Assembly: GCA_022497145.1 (NCBI GenBank)
Contig: MU385899.1
Location: forward strand, 1 to 64,000
Direction: 5' to 3'
From: Rostrohypoxylon terebratum
Lineage: Eukaryota > Ascomycota > Sordariomycetes > Xylariales > Hypoxylaceae
DNA: 64,000 bases
Positions 24,122 to 36,700 of this stretch are shown here, piece after piece. Each line of letters opens with the position of its first letter. The first letter of the stretch is position 1. The notes below the pieces were generated by a model. It saw nothing but the letters and a program-made list of their open reading frames with translations. It ran no database searches and was not told the origin of the DNA. Both the position numbers and the translations under genes were made by a program.

Positions 24122-25809
24122 TCAGAACAACTTGTGCTCGAGCGTCATATCGCTCTCAGGCTCCAACCCGACACAAGCACGGAAGATATTGGTCAGCGCG
24201 CCGCGCTGCTTCGCGAGCGCGTTCACGACGGGGGTTCCGGGCGGCGTCAGCGGGGCCTTGAGCATGTAGCTCAGGATGCTCAGCACGGAGTGGAAGCCCT
24301 TGAACGCGGCCTCGGGCTGTTCGTGCAGCTTCCACTGCACACGCGTCATCATCTCGGTGACCAGGACCAGATCGATGATCAACGGCGACGCGAGCAGCGA
24401 GTCCTCGCACACATTAAACAAGCTGATGGTCTGGTGTCCGCCGAGGAAGATCTCGGCATAGTACTCGTCGAGCGCGCGCTTGTTGTCGCCGACCGCCGGC
24501 ATGTACTTAATAACAACCGTGTGGTCGGGGTGTTCGCCGGCCTTGTACAAGACCGAGTTCGCTTCGACCATATCGTCGACGACATTGCTCTTTGAGATCT
24601 CCTTCGACCGGAACTGTCTCTGCGAGCTGAGGTTCTTGCCGTCGTTGTTGCCGAGGTGGTTGTAGCTCGCGATCGAGGTCAGCTTGATGCCCGCGTTGAT
24701 CAGGAAGTCCACCAGCGCGGACTTCATCTTCGTCTGCCCGGACTTGAAGTCGTCGCCCCCGATGAAGGCCGAGTGCGCTTCGGCTAGCTGCACGGCGCCG
24801 GGCACGAAGGTGTTCTGCGGCGACCCGTTGATGAAGGGTGTCTTCTCTAGGATGCAGGCTACGGCGAAGACGGTGGATGGGGATACTTCCTCGTGGCCTT
24901 GCTCGATTGCTTTGAGCAGGTTGTCGGCGGTGTCGTTGATGCCGGGGATGATGTCGGCGTAGCGTTCGGTGTTGGCCGTCCATTGGACGATGACCTTGTC
25001 GAGGCCATTCTGCTGCTTGAAATTTCTATCACAGGGTCAATGGATGGACAGCACCTAGGATGATGAGGGTGTTGAACTTACCGGATATCCTGGCGGATTT
25101 TCTCAACGTGAGCTGTGCAAGCTTTGTTACCCGGGATGACGTTGTCGGCACGGTCCTCCTGGTTGGCCGCGATGAAGTCCGGGTAATAAATACTGGGTAG
25201 CGGCACCATATGGGCCATTTCCTTCTTGACCTGCTGCTTCAAGGTAGGCTCAAGTACAGCAGCCCGATCCATAGCATCTGCTAGGTTCATGCTGCTGATA
25301 TCCCATCCGCCAATGACAAGGTCGTTGGGATGAACCATGGGAAGGATGTCACGGAACGGGATGTTGATTTCCTTCATGGTTTTAGGATCGGTTCCTAGCT
25401 TCATGGTAGATCCCATGATGACAGATCCGTAGTAGTTAGCGGCGCGGGGGCCCTCGCGCGTCTCCCAGACGAGGCCGCGGCGGTTGGCGATGATACCGGC
25501 GGTCACGGTCGTACCGTTGTTTCCGCCCCAGCCGACAAGCATCATACCGACCTTAGGAACCTTGCGTTCGACCTTGAAGTCGTAAACCAGTTCCTTGGGT
25601 GTGGCGACATACTTGCCGGCAGCATCCTGAGTCACACTAGTGGTGCGATAAGTATACTTGGACCTGATCTCGTTGTCGGTGTAAACCACGTTAGGCGAGC
25701 TAACTACGAAGAGATCATTGATGGCGGATGGCGAGGGGATCGAATTATCGCCGTTGGAATGTCCGTTTCCGTACGCGGTGCCCGCGTCTAGCTCAGCGTG
25801 CGGTGCCAT
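24122..25809 (-). CDS. INO1: Inositol-3-phosphate synthase
   Basis: Two exons (25809-25082 and 25025-24122) give 543 residues, the normal length. The enzyme converts glucose 6-phosphate to 1D-myo-inositol 3-phosphate with bound NAD, the committed step of inositol and phosphatidylinositol synthesis in the cytosol. The NAD-binding loop reads VGWGGNNGTT. Conserved family stretches follow: VIGGWDISSMNLADAM, VIVQWTANTERY, NTFVPGAVQLAE, FIGGDDFKSGQTK, SYNHLGNNDGKNLS and KSNVVDDMV. The single 56-base intron has a GTAAGT donor and lies after DIR. Yeast INO1 is regulated by inositol through UASINO; I saw no convincing CATGTGAAAT element upstream here. Confidence 0.97.
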
Positions 25810-28800
25810 ATTGCACTAATTTTTATTTATTTATGGCTATTTTTTGTCAGGGCCTTTATTGGGTAAAAGGCGAGTCCGCTGCGCCTCCAGGAGAAGCAGA
25901 GCAGCGGGCTCCCGCGTACGGATGATGGACGCTGCATAGGAGTCAGAATCTAACTTGGTCTATTACTCTTGAGATCGAGGAAGCAGCTTACGAGTTAAGA
26001 AGGTTGGAAAACGTCTTGACTGTGTGTGGTGATCGTCGCTCGAGAGCGCGATCGTCCTGTCAAGAGGTTTGGGTAAGAAAAGAGAGATTGAGATAGATTG
26101 CTAGATAGTAGCTCTACTCAAAGCAATTTACGAGATTTGCTATAGGTATATGGAGTCTGAAGACGATTCAGTAAGTTTAATGGTCTAATTTAGGTCAGAA
26201 TTTCTTAAAATTCTAAAAATCAGACAATAAAGAAAGCTACAAGTGCAGTAGCTCTAGCTTTTAAAGGTGGAACGACGGAACAGCGGAATTCGACGGATAT
26301 GGCGGAATACTAAGTCACCCACTAACTACTATATGCTACGTAGACCCGGAACGAACAACACATGCAGGTTCAGCTAAAAAGTGGCACGATTAGAAGCAAG
26401 GTGAACAGCTAATTGTTTGGGTAGACTGGTTCACGATATCGATCGTTACAGTTCGTTGGACGAAGCTGTAGTTTGAATGTATGTCGTGTGCTCCGTATGC
26501 TCCCCGCCGCCGGGGTCTTGAGAATCCCAACAAACAGTTGATGAAGTCGTAGCGGGGTTGATAGGGGTATGATTGGTCAATTCTGGAATGTCGGTGTCGA
26601 GACTTAGCGAGTTAGGGCTAGAAGAAAGAGACTCTATTAAGCTCGCAGCTGAACGAGAGCTCCAGCTCCAGCGATGTCGGGTCTATTAATCTAAGTAGTA
26701 TTCTTCGTCTACAGTCCGTTGTTGTTCGCTGTTTTTTGCATCATCAACGCTCTCATATGGATGTCTTGTATTGAATTCCCAACTTCTAACAACTACCATT
26801 TTTATGCTCATCACCAACATCCAGGAGACGTAAGGGAAGCTTGAGAACACTATTTCTCGAAAATCCCTTAATTGTTCTAGAAACATGCCTACGCACGTAC
26901 TATCAGTTTCACCTGTACGAAATGAAAGACCACATGAGGCATGAGTAAAAAGGCAGTGGATAGGAGACGCATGTCTTACACAATTCCGCGGTGATGGAAT
27001 TCGCATACCGATTTATACTCGTATTAGAGCACGTGTGCACAATCTAGATCTGCTATGAAGACGAGACTACTATTAGTGTAGTTGACTAGCAGACTAGTGA
27101 GCTTAAAGGCACACACAGACGAAACAAATCATGTGAAGCAGAATGTGCGGCCAATTTTGTTATGGAAAAAAGGGGGGAAATGTTTAAAAAAACTCCTATT
27201 GGTCGACAACCCACAGACTCGGAGATCAACAACTAGGGTAGAGTTAAGGGACTGTTTAGAGTCCGTGCAAATGCAAACCATCGATGATTCTGCTATGGTA
27301 GCCAGTGGGTAGCTAAATTGCCTACCTACTTTACTACTACCTATTATTGAACCTCGAGCCTCCTCGTAAGACATTTGACCTACATAGTACCAACCTTGAG
27401 GTACGTATGAGATATAAATGTGTCTCTCCCTACCTAGCGTGCAACTTGCATAAGTTCTTTCGAATTTTTAATCTTCTGTTGTCCTTGAATTAGCAAACAT
27501 ACGTTCGACAAGGCTACATTCCAGGAATTCCTACGTTGCACGGATCAAGGGGTTCCACATCGCCCAGTGCGCTTCTGCCAACCATCCAGCTTACATATAC
27601 TTGCTACATTGAGCCTCATTTCCGGGTCCAGGGGGGCTCGGATCGAATAGGCGAACAGACCAAGGGTTCACGAAGCTTGGAAGAGAGTTACCTATCGATA
27701 GATAGTAGGCGAAGTGACAATAACAGAATAATAGGAGCAATAGGAACATTGGAAGCTATCGCGGTTTGATGCGGCATTGTACGAACGCTTTGCTTTCCCC
27801 TTGCGCCGGCAATATTCACAGTTCTCGGCGACCACTGCTACTATCTACGTACTATATCACACGCAGAACTTCATTGGACCCAAGTTCGTGGGTCTTTTAC
27901 CCCGTATCCGATCAGGGGCTGTATGCAAGTGTCGAGAAACGCCAAATGGCCAGGGCAGCCCAGGGCAAGACTCGGCCACGATAATTGGATGGTAGGGAGT
28001 TGTTCAAATTTAAACCACATCTGACGTCGGAGGTATTAGAGAGTCTCATTAGTCGCCGGAAATTTCTCTCACGCGATTAAGCTTGTCCAGGCTTGTTTGT
28101 GTCGCCGTTGATATCACGATTTGCAAAACGACATCGAAAATTAATTTTCCCATTCGCTCATCAATCATTCCACGTTAATCTTAGCGGCCATGATCTATGC
28201 GTAACCTCATGGTTTTAATGTCAAGTGACTTTTGCCAAAGCAGATCATGTTATAACCCCCAGTACAGGCCGACCAGTCCGACCAGCCCGACCTAGGTGCG
28301 ACAAGGGTCTTCGGGAGCTGTAGGTACCGCATAGGACCGAAAGAACGGCATGACGTGGATGAGTATACTGCCGAGAGGTTAAATGCTTCACTTTCTGGAC
28401 GAATCGATATGCGAAGCGTCTGGACTCTGCATACTTCTACTACTACGTAATAGCTTTGCACTAACGGCTGTGATGGCTGGGTTCCTGGGTCACGGGCAAA
28501 GATTAGCAGAAGACTTAGGGTCGAATAGGTAGGTGAAGGACTAGAGGATCGACGGCGTGGCCTCTGCGCGTCTTCTTTTGGGATCCTTTTTAGTCTCTTT
28601 AGTTAAATGACTAGACACTGGATCTGTCATGTTCACATCTAAGGACATCTAGGGTTCCTGATCAGTAATAGCGGCGGTTACTTGCCCTGCGAGTGATGGA
28701 ACGTGTTTAGCACGTTCGCTTTAAGAAGCAATGAGATGCAGAAATGACGTCTAATGACAGGAGGCCTATCACGATAATCAGCTTGAAAACCGCAAGTAGA

Positions 28801-31570
28801 AAGCAGCATGATGAGGAATAGAACTAGCAGGGTTAGAAGGATTTGGTTATCCCCATGACAACCACACTACACACTACACACTATACGCTGCACCACATAC
28901 CACACCACATACCACTATGCTGTACACCACTACAGCCATTGTAACTATTGCAACCATTACCTAACCCTTCTCGCTACAGCTACTGCTTCACCTTTCTCAC
29001 CCTCCTTGGCTTTTGATCCGGTTCAATTGGGGGCTGATTGGTTAATTGTCGCATCAGCCGCCCACGGTCACACCGGGACTATTTAGAATTTCATATTAAT
29101 GAGAAGAGAATATAGATGGATATGGTTAAATGTATAGGAGAGCTGAATAACCGATTAACAAATGAGAGAAGGAGAATGGACGGTTAGATCAAGCTGGTTA
29201 AGACACCGAGAGTCAAAAAAAAAAGAGAGGATAGAAGACCGAGAAGGAATTTAATTCTATTTTTTTTTTAGAATATCCCCTTTTGGTAGCTCTCCATTAT
29301 TACCCACATACAATGTTATCCACATCCACTAAATTATCCACATGCCCACGTACCCACCTGGACCACTTATGCAGAACGAGGGACTTGAACCATGGTTCCT
29401 GGGTACTCCGTATTTGACCCATCTATCTAAACTGTGATTAAGCGGAGACAGGGGTATCTCTTTGCGGACATTGTCGAATCACTACCAACTTTTAGAGGAG
29501 TTTAAAGCTGCAAGGTACCCGTTCAGGAAGAGCTGGCTCTTGGTTAGCTCTTGATTAGCTCTTGATTAGCTCTTGCCAGCCCTGTCTAGCAGAGCAGCGC
29601 TATGCTGGATCGGTTTAGCGATTGCTAGTGCTGTAAGGAAGGTCGATCGTATCAGAATACGCTGCTTTATTAGTGTTACATAGCACTATCGCTAGAAGCC
29701 ACCTGTGCTCTTTGGCCAATCTGACCAACCCGCCAGCCCGCCAGCCCGCCAACGTGCCACGGCTTCGAGATGTTCTTATCCAACGCAAACCATCGATGAT
29801 TCTCTTCTTTTGGCTTATTTGTCTGCAACCGGAAAGGTGAGATTATGGCATTCTATATTAAACATTTTCGGGTTCTTCGGCGGACTGAGCGGCTAGCTGT
29901 TCTAGTAAATCAGTCAGACGTGCATATGTGAAAATATGCAAAATGGTGTTGGTGATATTGTGATAGATGTGCATTTCAGCTACGATGATAAATCGAATGC
30001 GGAAGTAAGGTCAACAACAGTGTTGACTACCGGTAGGCTGCTAGGTCAGGTGTAAAGATAGAAGTAGGCAATTTAAGCTTACATAGTACATAGTATTAAG
30101 AAAAGTTTAACATTGAAGGGAAACATTGCCACAATCCTCTGGTACAGCCAAGGTCAGCCAACGAGGAAGGAACGTCGTTTCAAACTGCCACCTACTTCAT
30201 AGAGTATGAGAAACAAAAGTTAAAAGCGTCATTCGGTTTAATGTTAGAACATATGGAGTAGAACCTAGCAACTAAATAAAAAAAGAACCGAATCCTACCG
30301 ATTCATGTTATAATGAGCGAGCACTAATTACTAATTATGTAAATGTAAATGTAAATCGACGGTAAAGCGATCAGCACCTGACCTGACGCTGACTTCATCG
30401 CCGGTTCTTGTTCTAGTAGTATTAGGTAGTCACAACTTGGAACTTACCATACTACGTAGTAAGTATTATGTATTGTACAAAATATTTGCTCACATACCTC
30501 CAAGTTGCGAGAGCCGACAATGTTTGACTTCAAGTTCCTAATCCTAATCCTCCTTCCGACGCCTCACGCGCCACCTCGCGCGCCACCTCTTCCCTTCACC
30601 CTTCACCCTTCACAATACGATCGGACGGGTGTTTGATGTAGATGACTTCTTACAATTCCTAATGGCTATTATCCATTGTTTCGTATATTATTTAATTCCC
30701 TAGAAATCATCTAGAATTATCCGTATAATGTAATGCTTATTACTACCTACTAGATATGTATGTACTATGCAGCAGTAATGAGATGCCTATCACACATACT
30801 CTTTTAAGTTATTACTGCCAAGCTAAGTAAGACAAGGAACAGGGAAAACCCATGAATGGTCTAAAGTGGACTGCCCGTGCATAGTTTAGCCAGGGGTAAA
30901 CAGGAACAGGGGTCGCCATTGACACCCACTCTTTCGAGACACAGGTCGCAACGTCCAAGGCTACTTGAATAACCTTAGTACTGGTAGTACCTCACCGACC
31001 TTCCACGCCTAAAGACCCTAAAGACCCTAAAGACCAAAAGATCTCTTTGAAACTTCCTCGATCTTGTTTCCTCTCGATCAATTATTCATCTTTTTTTTTT
31101 TTTAACGAAAATCTTCCTAAGCGAGGCCCCTACGGAGGTCGCTGTCGCACGAACACCTCTGCATACAGCCTATCGCAGAGCATACCTCACCTCCATAATA
31201 CATACCTAGTAATAATACCATCAGCGCTGGGCTCAGTGTTGTAAACCAGAGAGGAAAGAAAGAGAGCGCGCCACGCTTTATCTGGAGCTGTCCAATTCGA
31301 CTGTTGCAGGTTGTGGAGTCCATGACTCCATGTTTCGAAATTCCTGCACGACATTCAGCACGAGAAACCGATCAGAACTTTCCTCTTTCTTAGCTTGGCA
31401 GTGTAACAAACTATAATAAACTCAACTGCAAATCAACCGTCGCCGTCGCCATCTTGGATATACTCAACCACTCGAGTTTTAAAGGGTGGTCAAAGTGGAG
31501 AGCTGCTGCATGCGTGGAACCGATCTAACCAATCCCTGATGAGGATAGGAAGGGTGAAATAGGGATAATC
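25810..31570. other. Gene desert, 5.8 kb, with short tandem repeats
   Basis: No gene supported on either strand; the longest frame is 106 residues (26686-27006, minus) and resembles nothing. Simple repeats are frequent: CAC/CAT-rich at 28857-28945, three units of TTAGCTCTTGA near 29544-29577, CCCGCCAG at 29730-29752, CCCTTCA at about 30592-30612 and AAAGACCCT at 31013-31035. A 19-base word occurs twice, at 27273 and 29785. The last few hundred bases probably hold the LIM gene promoter and leader. Confidence 0.5.
29544..29577 (+). repeat. TTAGCTCTTGA tandem repeat
   Basis: Three consecutive 11-base units TTAGCTCTTGA/C, immediately preceded by a GGCTCTTGG variant. It is a short minisatellite in non-coding sequence; no function is suggested. 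Confidence 0.7.
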
Positions 31571-33771
31571 ATGGCGGACACATCACGACAATCGGCCTTT
31601 ATGCCGACAATAAAATGCTCGAACTGCGGGAATCAGGTTGAGATTTCGATGATGGGCGATCATGTCTGTGGAAGCGCGCCGACTCCACCAGAACGTTCGT
31701 GATCTTTCATACTCCTCTTCATTTTCTCCATCACCTCTAACTGGCAAACTAGCAACTCCTCCCATACCTGATCGTTTAGGTGGCACCTTGAGTTCTTTCA
31801 AGGCCAATTTCTTCGGCGGGTTCGGCCGCTCCGCTCCGCCGGCAGTCGACACAAATGCAGCAAGTAGGCTTACCACTCTTCACTGTACATATCGGCATGT
31901 CGGCTAATATAGAAATAGATCGTGCGTTCTTGAAGAAAGATCAGCTAACACCAGCGAGCGCTTCCACTGGATCTCAGGCCATCTCACCGAAGACGCCTAA
32001 TGGACGGCCTGGTGCCAGTCTTGGCGCAGATGACTTCGGTCCTGCGATAGCTAGTTCGCCTAGACGACCTGGCGGGTATGGAGGATTTGGAGATTCTGCA
32101 TCATATGAAGGCGATTCTACCTCTTACGGCACTAGCCCAAATAAATCAACAAATTTCTTAACAAGGATGAACAGCATCGCGCCTGGTCCATTCGACTCAA
32201 ACCGACGACCCAGTTCGAAAAATTCATTCGCGCGAAATAACAGTAGTAGGGAAAATCTCACAGTAGATTCGATCGAAACGATGGATAGACCCGGAACATC
32301 AGGCTCAACATCGTCAAAGAGTAGCGCCAATCTCGTACCCCCTAGGGCGCCCCGGACAAATGGGTATGGAGGATTCGGAGCACCAAAAAGAGAAAGCGAC
32401 GATTTCGAGCCTCCACAATTTGGTATTAGCAAACGTTCCGAGACTTTCCCAGAGAAACTTCTGTCAGCAAATGATGAGGTATTCGATACACCAGCACGTG
32501 CACCATCAGCACCTGGTCCAAGACCCGATCGGTTACAGCGGCCTTCATTCGGCGCACAAGACGCGCTTCGGCCGCCGCCACGAGGAGGGTTCGCTCGCCC
32601 ACCGACGCGAGATGGAAACGGAAGGCCTTCCGTCAACCTTGCCGAGGAGTTCGGTGTTGGTAACCCATACCACGCATCTTCAATTTCACAATCTTCTAGT
32701 AGCTCTGGTTTTAGCCACATGTCCCGGCCTAGCCAAGCAAGTTCCAGCACGAGTCCAGCTCGATCGGTTGCGTCTCGCCCGGAAGTACGACGGCCCTCAG
32801 ATACATCAAATTTCGATGCATTGATGGACGACCTTCAGTCATCGATGGAGGCAATGCAACCCAAAGCACAACCACCCTCCCCTACTGACCGATTTCAATC
32901 CGAGAGAAGCGCCGAGCTCCCACGATCGAACGATCGCCGTGCACCTTCAGAGAGCCGACGGTTAGATCCTGCTAGCCAAGTAGGACGAGACCAAAAGCTA
33001 GGGTCACCATTGAAACCACCAGTTTCTCCCTTAGATCGCAGGGATCCCGCTGTTCAGACCGGGTTAAACCAGTCACCACCAACTCGAACATCGCATAACC
33101 GTCAGCCGTCCCGCTCCCGCGGTAATTGCAAAGCCTGCAAATTGCCCATTACCGGAAAGTCAATCTCATCCGCAGATGGTCGATTAACCGGGCGCTATCA
33201 CAAGGCATGTTTCGTATGTACAACATGCCAAGAACCCTTCTCGTCATCTACGTTCTACGTTTTGAACGACCAGCCATATTGCGAACAACACTACCACAAG
33301 CTTAACGGCAGTCTATGTGGAAAATGTAATCGGGGAATTGAGGGACAGTATCTTGAGGATGAATCTGTAAAAAAGTACCACCCAGGATGCTTCCGATGTG
33401 GAGACTGCGGTATGGTCTTGCGAGACGGCTACTTCGATGTCGATGGCAAAGCCTACTGTGAGCGCGATGCCTGGAAGCGAATGCAATTCGCGGCCCAGGT
33501 ACAAAGACAAGGTCCGCCTCCGGGCATGCAAATGTACCCGCCACGACGACCGAACACGCCGCAAGGTGCTCCGCCTCCTAGAGGGCTTCCCTCCGGTCCT
33601 GGTTCCATGGGTCCGGGACCGATGGGATCTGGTCCCAGGGGACCAGGAGCGCTCAACCGACCCTTCGGATTGCCTACCGGTAACCGTCTAGCTCCCGGCC
33701 AGGCATTAGGTCGTGGTGGGTTAGGTCCGATGAGGCTAGAGAAGAGAATGACGAGACTTGGCATGATGTAA
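31571..33771 (+). CDS. Paxillin-like LIM domain protein
   Basis: Three exons (31571-31694, 31753-31863, 31913-33771) give 697 residues. The N-terminus carries a small zinc-binding-like motif, CSNCG followed by MMGDHVC (C-x2-C-x11-H-x-C). A long disordered Ser/Pro-rich region follows. Two LIM domains begin at CKACKLPITGKSISS and CGKCNRGIEGQYLED, each with the Cys/His spacing of double zinc fingers. The tail is rich in Pro, Gly and Arg. The layout matches fungal Pxl1/paxillin homologues, which in yeasts act at the division site and in Rho GTPase control; that role is inferred from family. Exons 1 and 2 are short and would be lost if the gene were started at the long open frame. Confidence 0.9.
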
Positions 33772-36700
33772 ACCTGGAACCTATCTTCTGATTTCTTTTT
33801 TTTTTTTTTTTTTTGGTTTTTTTAAACGACGATACGACTCTCTTTTGTTCCGATCGACCGACCCTACGCATATATCGTTGGCTGTGTGATTTATCCTCTT
33901 ATCATCAGCATTGGAGTTCGCGGTTTTTTCTGGGATAGCATTTGTCCTTTTTTGATTGATCGCATATACCCTTTCACACTTCCTTTCGCTACCACGATTT
34001 GTTTATATACCCTTTGGCGAGGGGAACAACATATACTACCTCGCCGCTCCGGTCCATAATCAGTTCGGCAATATTACGAACGCACTATATCATCATAATC
34101 TGATAATGATTTCGGAGATGCCCCTCGAACCACTACCTCGACGGCGCTCATCTTTAACCTGCATTGGGCTTTTGCCATGCCCGGTGCACTTCTGTAACGT
34201 CTTTTAATCACACTTACGGTACGGTACGTTGGGAGAAACGCCCGGGACGGGATGGGACGGCGGGCGATTAGACACGAGCACGTACATACACACCTCAGAC
34301 GGCGCTGGCCCTAGCCTTAGCTAGCTGTGTCGTCTGTTGCTAATAGATGGAAGAGGAAGATAGAGGAATAGAGGCGGCGAAAGTAGAGCAGGCTACATAC
34401 ATACACTGGGGACGAGCGGTGCGGGGGAAGACTTAGCACGGGCGGGAGGAAGACGCTAGCTTGCAGCAACTACCTACTACTTGAGCCACGCCCCGTCTAC
34501 GGCGTTCGAGACTCATAGTAGTAGAAGTAGTAGATTCGCTGGAGAGGTGCGGATAGAATAGTAAATGACAAATACGTGAAATTACCTACCTACCTCTTGC
34601 CATTCTTTTTTAGGTATTCGTGCATTGCGTATAATTTGATCTCTACCGTAAATGATCGTGTGATCTAAGGTTGTTTGCAGCTTGTACTAGCAGAGCAGCA
34701 TGCAGCCGTTGTAGGTAGTGTTGTACCTATAGTTACCTAGATTCGCTTGTGGCTTCCCGCCGGCGGTGCCACAGCGTCGAGATCGGTACGCCTGTATGAA
34801 ACGAACGGCTCGGGGTAGATGACGACTTCGACATACTTAGTATCACACCTCTTCCACTACCTGAAGCACATTTTGAATACCCAGTACTATCAAAGTCTAC
34901 GTAGTTTGTTTTTTTACATTTTTTCCTTTTTTCCCTTTTTTAGAAAAAAAGAAAAGTACCTTATATATCGATCATAGTTAAGGTACCATTGTGTCCAGTG
35001 CCCAGGCGCATGTGTGTGCATAAGTAATTACCAAAGCGAAGGCGCCTCAACTACCGAAGGGCTTGTACCCGACGGCAAAACGGGGATTCGTACTCCAGCG
35101 TCTAGGCACGGGGCAGCGTTACAGCCGCAAGGTTGCAAATTTATCTACTGATGCTTAGGTAGGTACCTACTTACTAAGGTATGTACTAGGTACAATCTAT
35201 GGATAGCAGCTTGGATACGGTATGTGTGTATCGGCTCGCCTGTGCTCGGCCGTGATTGCAGGTGGCGTCGATTGTGGTCTAGATCTATGGGTTATGGGTG
35301 CACGCAGAGGATGTTAGAATACCTACCTAGATAGACAAGAGATTCTAATCGCCTCTCACCTCGAAGCACAGAGATGGTGGGTAAAGACTTGTGTACACAA
35401 CTCGTCGGAGGTCTAGAAGGTCCGTGAAACAGAACTGTGGTGTACTTGCTTTTTGCTACGGTGGTAAGAAGATGGGATGTGCTACAGGTGTTTTGTTTGA
35501 GTGGGTAGGAGGTAGGGTTGCGTCTTTTAGATGTGTGCTGCCTCTCATCGATATCACATCAGAATCGCACATCGCGTTGCTAAGCCCCAACTGTTGGCTG
35601 ATGGTATACGTGTGCGTACGTTGTGAGTCCGGCGCCAGTGGTCAGAGGCAATCAGCGGTAGATATGCGCAGTATTACGACAGGTCGCTGGAGAATAACCG
35701 TCGTTTCTTTCGTATATAGGTACAGGGACTTACACGGGGAGGACCCTTCCAAGAAGCAAACAAAGTGAGGTACACATATACCTGCGGTTGCGCACTTCGA
35801 AAACGACACTTTTTCTATTGGGGTTTCCCATCTGAGTAAACCACCGTGCCGGATAACGGTACACAACAGCTGCTTCATAGTGGAGTGCAACGCATCACAA
35901 CGGTGGAAACTTCGAAGACGAAACCAAGGCGGACGAACCCGGACCGGAGGAATCTGATACAAACCTTAGTAGCTCACCTCTCTCCATCTCCCCTGCTCCC
36001 CCATACGTACGATCAGGATTAGAGATGCCCGAAGCCAAGAGATTACCGGATCCTCTTCTAATCCTCCCATAATAGGCAACTTGCAAACTACTGAGTAATA
36101 AGGTTATACCGACTTGGGGCGAGTTTAAATGAATGATTAGCGAATGTGACGTGTGAGCGATAAAAGCTACCGAGGAGACTCCTTGATTGGGTCATCCGGG
36201 GTGCCTGCACGATGACGATCTTTTAACATTACGTCTCTGGAGCCAGTGGCGTGACGAGTTAGCCGTGAGCCGCTCGTGGTGGTGCACCATACGCTAGCTT
36301 GTTTGGGGGAGATACGGTGTGTGTATCAGATTTTCGTTTCCCATCTGTAAATTGGGGTGCTTCGATTTGTTCCTAGTAGCGATAGTCGGTGACGAAACAT
36401 TTGTTGTTGAAGAACCTGTTGTCTCATATTCTACCGCATCTCAAGCTTGAATATTTATCCCTCATAGTCCTGGTGGTTGCCTCATGGATACAAGTGGCGG
36501 TTTGCTATTTGTTTGCGATCCATTGATGCGGACAAGGTGGTGGGAAGCAACTAAATCAGCCAAATTTGAACTCCGGGGATGATTGTCGGTGATTTTCAGA
36601 ATCGGGCGCTTTTTTTGTATCAGATCCATTTCTATCGACAGAACCATGATTGACGATCATTCGGATTCGGTCCTTGCCCTTGTTAGTAAAGGGAACACTG

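Noticed and set aside
29370..29400. Possible minus-strand tRNA T-arm (GGTTCAAGTCCC)
   Set aside because: The five-base T-stem does not pair and no D-arm or acceptor stem can be built around it.
35391..35768. 125-residue plus-strand frame
   Set aside because: No ATG at its head, basic and irregular composition, no recognisable domain.
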